Shown here piece after piece: positions 17,881 through 24,930 of a DNA stretch of 64,000 nucleotides. The stretch comes from Paenibacillus antri (GTDB lineage Bacteria; Bacillota; Bacilli; Paenibacillales; YIM-B00363): the NCBI RefSeq assembly GCF_005765165.1, contig NZ_VCIW01000020.1, positions 95,088 through 159,087 on the forward strand, in the 5' to 3' direction. A program made the position numbers and the translations under genes. The stretch's first letter is position 1. Each line of letters opens with the position of its first letter. The notes under the pieces were generated by a model, which was not told where the DNA came from, made no database searches, and saw nothing but the letters and a program-made list of their open reading frames with translations.

Positions 17881-18123
17881 TCATTTCGTTTTCACTAAAA
17901 TTTTCCGAATGCTGTCCCCCGAAAGATGATACTTCCGCTCGAGCTCCGAGACGGTCCATCCGCTCGCGTGCCGGCGGCTGATCTCCTCGTTGCGCTCGGC
18001 GATCTGACGCCTCGCGCCGCTCAGCTCGCCCCATCCGGCGCGCCGTTCGGCGTTCTTAGGAATGTACACCAATTCGCCTTGCACGAACTGCTGCAGCTCC
18101 CTCAAGAGACGCGGGGGAAGCAC
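17881..18123 (-). CDS. CD3324-family small helix-turn-helix protein
   Basis: An 80-residue protein (LPPRLLRELQQFVQGELVYIP, GWGELSGARRQIAERNEEI, then WTVSELERKYHLSGDSIRKILVK). It matches the short CD3324-type proteins of Firmicutes, which combine an oligomerising N-terminal helix with a C-terminal helix-turn-helix. The only start in frame is the GTG at 18123, but family members begin several residues earlier (a NAKDVLPP-like stretch is encoded upstream) and a GGGAGGG site lies 35 bases before it, so the normal start codon may have been lost. Function unknown, presumably DNA binding. Confidence 0.65.
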   Translation of the reverse strand: MLPPRLLRELQQFVQGELVYIPKNAERRAGWGELSGARRQIAERNEEISRRHASGWTVSELERKYHLSGDSIRKILVKTK

Positions 18124-18174
18124 GTCCTTCGCGTTCTTGTATTGTACGGGGTTCGCCCTCCCTTAAGTAAAGCG

Positions 18175-18203
18175 AAAAAACCGTGGATGCTTAGCCTCCA
18201 CAG
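18175..18203 (-). terminator. Rho-independent terminator of the candidate structured RNA
   Basis: On the minus strand TGTGGA...TCCACGG stem followed by six T (AAAAAA at 18175-18180 on plus). No protein gene immediately precedes it in this direction. Confidence 0.7.
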
Positions 18204-18345
18204 GTACGGCGGTGCTCCAAGTTATATGGAAGGGAGGCCGAAGCCTCCCCCGTTATAAGGCGATCCTCGTCGTTAGACGAAGATCACCTCTGTTTGGTTT
18301 ACCACACCGATCAACCCCTTTCCTTCTTTTTCGTCGGGCCCGACT
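18175..18345 (-). ncRNA. Candidate structured small RNA
   Basis: About 170 bases between the CHY zinc-finger gene and the CD3324-like gene. On the minus strand a TATGAT -10-like box (18351-18356) precedes three hairpins: GATC...GATC with a GTTA loop (18262-18285), a perfect GGGAGGC-CGAA-GCCTCCC stem (18232-18249), and the final terminator. A short frame ends within it (VVNQTEVIFV), but no convincing start or ribosome site is present. No RNA family was recognised, and the -35 region is weak. Confidence 0.35.
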
Positions 18346-18397
18346 TCTACATCATAACCCGAACGCCCGATTTCGAAAAGGGAAAGAATTCCTATAC

Positions 18398-18727
18398 CTA
18401 TTCCTTCCCGGCGAACGCGAAATACAGCGGATAATGCGCCTCGCACCTCGGGTTGAAGCCGACGCCGCAGCTCGGGCACGCGTATCCGCACGCGAGGTAC
18501 GCGTCGATCGTCAACTCCTCGCCGCAGCCGCCGCACAGCACCGCCTTCGTCCGGCGGTCGCCGCTCTCCCATCGGAGCGGCGGATGGCCGGCCGCCTCCT
18601 CGTGACAATAATAACAGCCGTAATACTTGTCGCAGCACTTGAACTTGATCGCGATGACGTCCGTCGGCCCGCGGTAATGCTTGCACCGCGTCTCTCCGTC
18701 GACCGCGCCGATGGCGATCGGCCTCAT
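18398..18727 (-). CDS. CHY zinc-finger protein
   Basis: A 109-residue protein with the CHY-finger pattern: RCKHYRGPTDVIAIKFKCCD, YYGCYYCHEE, CGGCGEELT, CPSCGVGFNPRCEAHYPLYF. The many cysteines and histidines bind two or three zinc ions. Bacterial stand-alone members are small cytoplasmic proteins without a defined role. Its ATG overlaps the ribokinase stop (ATGA), so it is translated as the third gene of the nucleoside hydrolase operon. Confidence 0.88.
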   Translation of the reverse strand: MRPIAIGAVDGETRCKHYRGPTDVIAIKFKCCDKYYGCYYCHEEAAGHPPLRWESGDRRTKAVLCGGCGEELTIDAYLACGYACPSCGVGFNPRCEAHYPLYFAFAGKE

Positions 18728-19674
18728 GCGTCGGTCCCCCGCGGCGCCTCAGGGAACGCGGCTTCGACTTCCGCGCGCGTCGGCATGCCGGCCTGCGCGC
18801 CGAAGCGCGTGACGGACAGCGACGCCGCCCGTACGGCGAACGCGAGCGCGTCCTCGGCCGGCTGGCCGGAGGCGATGCCGAAGGCGAACGCCGCGTTCAG
18901 GCAGTCGCCCGCCCCCGTCGTGTCGACGGGGGTGACGCGCGGCGCCGGCGCGACGACGAGCCGCCCGTCCAAGGCGGTCGCGGCACCGCGGCTCCCGAGC
19001 GTCACGACGAGGCGGTTGCCGTACCGCGCCTCCCAGCGCTCGATCGCCGCGGCCAGCGACGCGTCGTCTTGGACGGCGCCCGCATCGGATTCGCCGACGA
19101 GCGCGGCGAACTCCGTCTCGTTCGGCGTCACCCAGTCGGCGAGCGCGATCAGTTCGTCCGGCAGCGCCTTCGCCGGGGCGGGGTTCAAGATCGCCGCGAC
19201 GCCGGCGGCGCGGGCGATCGCGAGCGCGCGCTCGACGGCGGGCAGCGGATTTTCGAGCTGCACGAGCAGCAGGTCGGCCGCCTCGATGATCGCGCGCGAC
19301 CGTTCGATCGCGTCCGGCGACACGTGCGCGTTCGCGCCCGGGACGATGACGATGCAGTTATCTTCGGGCGTGTGCAGGATCGTGGCGGTGCCGGTCGGCA
19401 CGCCGGGCAGCCTGGCGACCGCGTCCGTCTTGACGCCGGCTTGGCCCAGCCCGTCGATCAGCTGCGAGCCGAAGGCGTCGTCGCCGACCGCGCCGATCAT
19501 CGCGACGTTCGCGCCGAGCTTGCCGCAGCCGACCGCCTGGTTCGCCCCCTTGCCGCCGGGGATGTAGTGGATCGCTTCGCCTTCGATCGTCTCTCCGACG
19601 CGAGGCATCCGGCGGGAGGAGACGACGAGATCCATGTTCAGGCTCCCGACGACGACGATGTTCGGCGTCTTCAT
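18724..19674 (-). CDS. rbsK: Ribokinase
   Basis: The 316-residue PfkB-family sugar kinase begins NIVVVGSLNMDLVV and has GGKGANQAVGCGKLGA and the catalytic aspartate in TPVDTTGAGDCLNAAFAFG. It phosphorylates ribose with ATP. The ATG at 19674 overlaps the stop of the nucleoside hydrolase gene by ATGA. Together they would release ribose from nucleosides and bring it into the pentose phosphate pool. GGGGGAG lies 10 bases upstream. Confidence 0.92.
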   Translation of the reverse strand: MKTPNIVVVGSLNMDLVVSSRRMPRVGETIEGEAIHYIPGGKGANQAVGCGKLGANVAMIGAVGDDAFGSQLIDGLGQAGVKTDAVARLPGVPTGTATILHTPEDNCIVIVPGANAHVSPDAIERSRAIIEAADLLLVQLENPLPAVERALAIARAAGVAAILNPAPAKALPDELIALADWVTPNETEFAALVGESDAGAVQDDASLAAAIERWEARYGNRLVVTLGSRGAATALDGRLVVAPAPRVTPVDTTGAGDCLNAAFAFGIASGQPAEDALAFAVRAASLSVTRFGAQAGMPTRAEVEAAFPEAPRGTDA

Positions 19675-20600
19675 TCCGTCCGCGCTCCCCCGGCGATCTT
19701 GCGGAACAAATCCCGGAAGATCGGGTCGCGGTGCAGATGGCGGACGTACCGAATCGGATGCCGGGTCGGATCTTGAATCCAGCGGCCGTCGTCCGAGATG
19801 CGCGGGCTCGGCGCCAGGTAGCTGGGCGCCCAGTCCGGGTTCGCCAGCCAAGCGATCGTCGAGATGTCCCAGATGACGCGCGTATAGGCGTAATGGTCTT
19901 TCGCGCAGTTCTTATACGTTTCGTACAGGTACTCGCCGATCGGGCCGGAATCCTTGACGTAATCTCGAATTTCCGAAAGCGACGTGTGCAAATGCGACGC
20001 GACGCCCATGCACGGTACCAAGACGACCGGGGCGCCGCAGTCGAAGACGACGCGGGCGGCGGGAACGTCTTGGTACAGGTTAAACTCCCTCGTGTCCGGC
20101 CATGAGAAAGCGTGTCCGCCCAGCCAAACGACGACGATGCGGCCTGCGATCGACGGCTCCATCCGGATCGCCGACGCGACGTTCGTAATCGCGCCGATCG
20201 CGACGACGTACAGCGGATCGGACGGGTCGCTCGCGAGCGCCCGTTCGACGAGGTCGCTGGCGGCCTCGCTTTCGACGAAGCCTTCCTCCTTCGGCAAATA
20301 CGACGTCGAGCCGCGGTAAACGGGCACGTCTTCTCTGCCGAGGAGCGGCAATATTTTCAATATTTCTTGGTAGCTCTTCTCCATGCCGTCGGCGGGTCCC
20401 GTCGACAGCTCGTTGAAGAACGGCGCGGCGTACAGCGCTTCGACGGCGACGCTGTCCGGCGACGTAAGCGCGTATGTAACGGCGAACTGGTCGTCGATTT
20501 CGTTGAACGTATCGGTATCGAGCACCATCCGGATCTTCCTTCCGGGGTGTCGCAGATGGCGGATCAGCCGTTCTTCGTCGATCGCGGGATAAGTCGTCAT
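19671..20600 (-). CDS. Nucleoside hydrolase (IunH family)
   Basis: The 309-residue protein carries the calcium-binding cluster of inosine-uridine hydrolases in MVLDTDTFNEIDDQFAVTYAL (D28, D30, D36, D37), plus GAITNVASAI, WLGGH and a C-terminal WDISTIAWL segment that replaces the usual histidine motif. It cleaves the N-glycosidic bond of ribonucleosides. First gene of a three-gene coupled operon with ribokinase and the CHY protein, divergent from an AraC regulator with inverted-repeat sites in between. Confidence 0.9.
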   Translation of the reverse strand: MTTYPAIDEERLIRHLRHPGRKIRMVLDTDTFNEIDDQFAVTYALTSPDSVAVEALYAAPFFNELSTGPADGMEKSYQEILKILPLLGREDVPVYRGSTSYLPKEEGFVESEAASDLVERALASDPSDPLYVVAIGAITNVASAIRMEPSIAGRIVVVWLGGHAFSWPDTREFNLYQDVPAARVVFDCGAPVVLVPCMGVASHLHTSLSEIRDYVKDSGPIGEYLYETYKNCAKDHYAYTRVIWDISTIAWLANPDWAPSYLAPSPRISDDGRWIQDPTRHPIRYVRHLHRDPIFRDLFRKIAGGARTE

Positions 20601-20625
20601 ACGTAGTCCCTCCGTATCATGATTT

Positions 20626-20686
20626 GGTCCGTTTCCTTCTACATCATAAATAAAAACGGACCGTTACGGTATCACGAATCGGTCCT
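20626..20686. promoter_or_regulatory. GGTCCG inverted and direct repeats between nucleoside hydrolase and AraC genes
   Basis: GGTCCGTTT (20626-20634) and AAACGGACC (20654-20662) form a 9-bp inverted repeat; a further GGTCC half-site lies at 20681-20685. Their position in the 131-base divergent gap fits binding by the adjacent AraC protein. Confidence 0.55.
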
Positions 20687-20731
20687 TTTATTGTATGATT
20701 TGGCTATGACGTTCCGATGGAGGGATCAGAG

Positions 20732-21508
20732 ATGGAAGCGACGCTGGATTTCCTGTTTCGCGTCGATCGGCGCGCGGAGGAGACGATTCCGTTCCACCGG
20801 CACCGGTGCTACGAGCTCGTCTACTATGTCGCCGGCGAGGGATTGACGCGGATCGGGCGGCGCGAATGGGCGTACCGACCGGGCGACTTCGCGCTCGTGC
20901 GGCCGCATACGCTGCACGACGAGCGGCGAACCGCCGCGGCCGACGTCGTCTGCGTCGGCTTCGCGCTGCCGGAGTCGGCCTTGCCGCCGCTGCCCGAGGG
21001 CGTCTTCCGCGACGCCGGGGCGGAGCCGCTGCTGCCGCATCTCGCGCGGATGCTCGAGGAGCTGCAGGGGCAGCGCCCCCGCTTCGGCCGCATGCTCGAC
21101 TTGCTCGCAAGCCAGCTCGCCGTCGAGCTCGAGCGCCGGCTGCCGGCCGAGGCGCCGCCGGCGGCGGAGGACCCTTTTCAATATACGCTGAATTATATGA
21201 ACGAGCACTTCTCGCAGAAGATCGACTTCGCCTCGTTGTCCGCGCTCGCCGGCTACAGCTACGACCGATACCGGCATCTGTTTAAGGAGCGCACCGGCTT
21301 TTCGCCCGGCCAATACGTCGTCAACAAGCGGCTGGAGCACGCCTGCAAGCTGCTGCGGCAGACGGGCTTGTCGGTCTCCGCCGTCGCGATGGAGTGCGGC
21401 TTCTCGAACGACGCGCAGTTCTGCAGCGTCTTCAAGCGCGAGCAGGGCATGACGCCAGGACAATACCGCGAGCGTGGCCTCGAGGGGTCGCCGGCGCATG
21501 CGACGTAG
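20732..21508 (+). CDS. AraC-family regulator of the nucleoside hydrolase operon
   Basis: A 258-residue regulator with an N-terminal cupin (IPFHRHRCYELVYYVAGEG, YRPGDFALVRPHTLHDE) and a C-terminal AraC domain at about 160-250 (IDFASLSALAGYSYDRYRHLFKE and VSAVAMECGFSNDAQFCSVFKRE). The ATG at 20732 has GGAGG eight bases upstream; another ATG overlaps that site. It likely senses ribose or a nucleoside and acts on the divergent operon. Confidence 0.87.
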   Translation: MEATLDFLFRVDRRAEETIPFHRHRCYELVYYVAGEGLTRIGRREWAYRPGDFALVRPHTLHDERRTAAADVVCVGFALPESALPPLPEGVFRDAGAEPLLPHLARMLEELQGQRPRFGRMLDLLASQLAVELERRLPAEAPPAAEDPFQYTLNYMNEHFSQKIDFASLSALAGYSYDRYRHLFKERTGFSPGQYVVNKRLEHACKLLRQTGLSVSAVAMECGFSNDAQFCSVFKREQGMTPGQYRERGLEGSPAHAT

Positions 21509-21577
21509 TTCGTCCGGCGCCGCGGCATGTTCGCGCTAAGCGCCGGGCTTTCCCGACTGACGCTGATTCCCACGCGA

Positions 21578-21960
21578 ATTGCACTGCGATGCAGCACCTA
21601 TTGCACCATGACGATCCATAATTTGCACTATCGCGCAACACTTCCCCATCCGTATCGTCCGACCGACTCCCGTTCCCCCGTGGATTGCACCATGATGCAG
21701 CACTTATTGCACCATGACAATCTATAATTTGCACTATCGCGCAACACTTCCCCATCCGCATCGTCCACCAAACTCCGTCCCCCCGCAAATTGCACCATGA
21801 TGCAGCACTAATTGCACCATGGCGGTTCATATTTTGCACTATCGCGCAACACTTCCCCATCCGCATCGTCCGCCAGACTCCTGTCTCCCCGCGAATTGCA
21901 CCATGATGCAGCACTTATTGCACCTTAGCGGTCCATATTTTGCACTATCGCGCAACACAG
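21578..21960. repeat. Four 105-106 bp repeats, each with three TTGCAC sites spaced exactly 22 bp
   Basis: Units start at 21578, 21684, 21789 and 21895; the last is cut short. In each, TTGCAC(C/T)AT-like motifs occur at 22-bp steps: 21579/21601/21623, 21685/21707/21729, 21790/21812/21834, 21896/21918/21940. The third motif of each unit continues TATCGCGCAACAC. Periods of 105-106 do not preserve a reading frame, so this is not coding. Confidence 0.93.
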
Positions 21961-22024
21961 CAGCTCTTTCCCGCCCCCATTTCCCAACTGAAAAGGGGAG
22001 CGTTCCACCATTTTGAATTTGTCG

Positions 22025-22098
22025 TTAACTCAGGAGAACCGTCGGGCCGATTCTCCTGAATTGGCGCGGGCTCGGCGTTTGCGTTCTTCCTGAGTTAA
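22025..22098. repeat. Overlapping inverted repeats capable of two exclusive hairpins
   Basis: TTAACTCAGGAGAA (22025-22038) can pair either with TTCTCCTGA (22051-22059) or with TCCTGAGTTAA (22088-22098). No gene starts nearby on the plus strand. Confidence 0.6.
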
Positions 22099-22182
22099 GG
22101 CAAAAATAAAAACCGATACCCCCCATTGGTATCTCCTTATGCGACGGATCCCGGAAACACAAAGAAACAGGGGCTCGTTACG

Positions 22183-22214
22183 CAAAAAAAAAGCGGAGGC
22201 CGAAGCCCCCGCTT
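22183..22214 (-). terminator. Terminator of the M29 aminopeptidase gene
   Basis: On the minus strand AAGCGGGGGC-TTCG-GCCTCCGCTT followed by nine T, starting at the stop codon. Confidence 0.92.
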
Positions 22215-23334
22215 ATGTTTCCGCCCCCATCAGCCGCTCCGGATTTAAAGCGAGCAGTTCGTCGACGACGAATCGCCCGTCCTTGCCGATCAGCGCGTCG
22301 TCGAAGTAGATTTCGCCGCCGCCGTGTTCGGGACGAAGCAGCAAGACGATATCCCAATGAATCATCGAACGGTTCCCGTTGTCGCATTCCTCGTACGCGT
22401 TGCCGAGCGCGAAGTGGACGCTGCCGCTGATCTTCTCGTCGAAGCCGACGTCGTTCATGATCCGGTCGACGTACGGATTGACGCCGATCGCGAACTCGCC
22501 GACGTACCGCGCGCCCTCGTCGACGTCGAGAATGTCGAAGAGCTTCGCGTCGTTGTCGCTGGACGCTTCGACGATGCGGCCGCCCCGGAACGTAAGCGAC
22601 AGCCGGTTGAACGTATGCCCGCGGTATGAGGTCGGCGCATTGAACAGAACCGTGCCGTTGACCGAATCCCGCACGGGCGCCGTGAACACCTCGCCGTCCG
22701 GCAAATTAACTTTCCCGTCGCAGGCGATGCCCGGAAGTCCCCGGATCGAAAACGACAAGTCCGTCCCCGGCGCGACGACCCGAACGCGATCCGTTCGCTC
22801 CATCAGCGCGGCGAGCGGCTTCATCGCTTCGGACATGCTGCGGTAATCCATCGTGCACGTCTTGAACAGGAAGTCCGTGTACGCCTCCGTGCTCATGCCG
22901 GCCAGTTGGGCGTACGCCTTCGAAGGATAGTTGAACAGTGTCCACCGCTTCCGATGCGTCTCGTCCTTCACCGGCCGCATCGCCCGCTGATAGGCGTTCC
23001 GGCGCTCCGCCGGGATGTCGGCGTATTCGGCGACGTTTTCTTCGCCGAGCACGTGCACGACCGCGTCCATGTCCTTCATGCGGGCCAGCTTGTAGGAAGC
23101 TTCCGCCTCGAACTGGGCGTCCGTTCCGCCGATCTGGAGCTTCCGGAGCACCGAGTAATCCGTAATTTCGACGAACGCGAGACCGCCGGCGCGGTGAACT
23201 TCTTCGACGAACGCCGAGACGGCGCCCATATCCTTCACGTCGAGCGCGTCGATGAGCACCTTCTCCCCCGGCTGCACGTTCAGCGAATAGGTGACTACGG
23301 CGCGGGCCAAAGATTTCATACGCGGATCTATCAT
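22213..23334 (-). CDS. M29-family aminopeptidase (thermophilic aminopeptidase type)
   Basis: A 373-residue cytoplasmic metallopeptidase. The N-terminal domain (YSLNVQPGEKVLIDALD) and the C-terminal metal-binding segments (YVGEFAIGVNP, DEKISGSVHFALGNAYEEC, MIHWDIVLLL) match AmpS/PepS enzymes, which remove N-terminal residues from peptides using two divalent metals. The ATG at 23334 (MIDPRMKSL) has AAGGGG eight bases upstream, better than the ATG three codons earlier. It is divergent from a MocR-type regulator with a palindromic operator between. Confidence 0.9.
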   Translation of the reverse strand: MIDPRMKSLARAVVTYSLNVQPGEKVLIDALDVKDMGAVSAFVEEVHRAGGLAFVEITDYSVLRKLQIGGTDAQFEAEASYKLARMKDMDAVVHVLGEENVAEYADIPAERRNAYQRAMRPVKDETHRKRWTLFNYPSKAYAQLAGMSTEAYTDFLFKTCTMDYRSMSEAMKPLAALMERTDRVRVVAPGTDLSFSIRGLPGIACDGKVNLPDGEVFTAPVRDSVNGTVLFNAPTSYRGHTFNRLSLTFRGGRIVEASSDNDAKLFDILDVDEGARYVGEFAIGVNPYVDRIMNDVGFDEKISGSVHFALGNAYEECDNGNRSMIHWDIVLLLRPEHGGGEIYFDDALIGKDGRFVVDELLALNPERLMGAET

Positions 23335-23417
23335 AAGGAACATCCCCTTTTCTTCTAGTCATCAACGACGCAACTTCCCCATTGTAGCGGAAGCGACCCG
23401 CGAAGTCTCCATCCAAG

Positions 23418-23441
23418 TTGGTTGGTTCTCGAACCAACCAA
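23418..23441. promoter_or_regulatory. Perfect palindrome between the aminopeptidase and MocR genes
   Basis: Arms TTGGTTGGTTC and GAACCAACCAA, separated by two bases. It also contains TTGG direct repeats, as seen in binding sites of MocR-type regulators. Lies 41 bases before the MocR start. Confidence 0.7.
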
Positions 23442-23481
23442 GTGATAAGATAGAGCCATCATCGAAAATGGGAGCCCCAGC

Positions 23482-24930
23482 ATGCGACCGAACCTGCATT
23501 GGAAGCCCGACCGCGCCTCGAGCGCGGGGCTCGCTCGGCAAGTCGTCGAACATCTCAAAGGGAAAATCGCGCGCGGCGAATGGACGGCGGGGACGAAAAT
23601 TCCGCCCCAACGCGCGCTCGCCGAAGCGCTCGGCGTAAACCGCAGCACCATCGTCGCCGCCCTGGACGAACTGACCTCTCTCGGTCTGCTCGAGGGCAAC
23701 CGCGGCGGGGGCACGCGCGTCGTCAACACGACCTGGGGCCTGCTGACCGCGTCCGCGCCGCCGAAGTGGAACGAATATGTCGCTTCCGGGCTGTACGAGT
23801 CCAATCTGCACATCGTGCAGCGCATCAATCAGCCGCCGCCCGGCCTCATCCGCCTCGGCTCCGGAGAACTCGCTCCTTCGTTGCTGCCGCAGGAGCAGAC
23901 GCGGCGGCTGTTCGAGCGGCTCGCGGAACGCCCCGTCCCGCTCGGCTACGAGGAGCCGCTCGGCAATCTGCACCTTCGGGAGAAGCTCTCCGAATGGCTG
24001 CGCGTTCGCGGCGTCGAGGCGTCCCCGTCTTCGATCCTCATCGTCTCCGGCGCGATCCAAGCGCTGCAGCTGATCTCGCTGTCTCTGCTGCGGAAGGGCG
24101 ACGCCGTCCTGACCGAGACGCCCTCGTATCTTAACTCGTTGCAGGTGTTCCAGTCGGCCGGCATGCGGCTGAGAGGGCTGCCGATCGTAAACGGCGGTCT
24201 GCAGGCGGAGGCGGTGGCCGCCAGCCAGCGGCAGCTGAAGGCCGCGCTGCTCTACACGAATCCGACGTTCCACAATCCGACCGGCGCGACGCTCGACGCG
24301 CGCGGACGCGAGGCGCTGCTCCGGGTATGCGAGCGGGAGCGCCTCCCCGTCGTCGAAGATGACGTGTATCGAGAGCTGTGGCTCGACGCGCCGCCGCCGC
24401 CGCCGATCAAGTCGATGGACCGCCAAGGCACGGTCCTGTACCTCGGCAGCTTGTCCAAGACGCTCAGTCCCGGTCTTCGCATCGGCTGGGTCGTCGGCCC
24501 GGAGCCCGTCGTCGGCCGGCTCGCCGACGTCAAGATGCAGACCGACTACGGCGCCAGCTCGCTCTCGCAATGGGCGGCGGCGGAGTGGATCGGCGGCGGG
24601 CTGTACGACAAACACGTCGCGACCGTGCGCGGCGAGCTCCGCGGACGCAGAGAAGAGATGCTTTCGCTGCTGCGCGAGCATCTCTCCGGACTCGCCTCCT
24701 GGACCGTCCCGGAAGGAGGCTTCTATATTTGGTTGACGCTTGCGCCCGACGTCGCCGTCGACGCCGGACGGCTGTTCGACGACGCGCTGCGCCGGGGCGT
24801 GCTGCTGAATCCCGGGTTTCTCTACGACCGGGGAGACGCGCGTTCGCTGCGCCTATCCTACGCGTACGCCTCGACCGAGGAGCTCGATCGAGGCGTGCGG
24901 ACGCTCCGAGATTTATTGCGCGGCCGTTAA
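23482..24930 (+). CDS. MocR-type regulator (GntR helix-turn-helix fused to PLP aminotransferase domain)
   Basis: A 482-residue protein. Residues ~15-85 are a winged helix of the GntR class (GTKIPPQRALAEALGVNRST, LGLLEGNRGGGTRV). The rest is a fold-type I aminotransferase domain with LYTNPTFHNPTG and the PLP lysine K326 in GSLSKTLSPGLRIGW. Such proteins sense PLP or amino compounds and usually control a neighbouring gene, here plausibly the divergent M29 peptidase. Its end overlaps the convergent GH51 gene by 18 bases. Confidence 0.92.
   Translation: MRPNLHWKPDRASSAGLARQVVEHLKGKIARGEWTAGTKIPPQRALAEALGVNRSTIVAALDELTSLGLLEGNRGGGTRVVNTTWGLLTASAPPKWNEYVASGLYESNLHIVQRINQPPPGLIRLGSGELAPSLLPQEQTRRLFERLAERPVPLGYEEPLGNLHLREKLSEWLRVRGVEASPSSILIVSGAIQALQLISLSLLRKGDAVLTETPSYLNSLQVFQSAGMRLRGLPIVNGGLQAEAVAASQRQLKAALLYTNPTFHNPTGATLDARGREALLRVCERERLPVVEDDVYRELWLDAPPPPPIKSMDRQGTVLYLGSLSKTLSPGLRIGWVVGPEPVVGRLADVKMQTDYGASSLSQWAAAEWIGGGLYDKHVATVRGELRGRREEMLSLLREHLSGLASWTVPEGGFYIWLTLAPDVAVDAGRLFDDALRRGVLLNPGFLYDRGDARSLRLSYAYASTEELDRGVRTLRDLLRGR

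Noticed and set aside
18273..18400. Type I holin-like toxin peptide in the structured region
   Set aside because: No hydrophobic segment or start codon with a ribosome site precedes the short in-frame tail.
21432..21914. Minus-strand frame of 160 codons with repeated WCN and CCAIVQ segments
   Set aside because: It is a by-product of the 106-bp repeats, overlaps the AraC gene end and shows no ribosome site.
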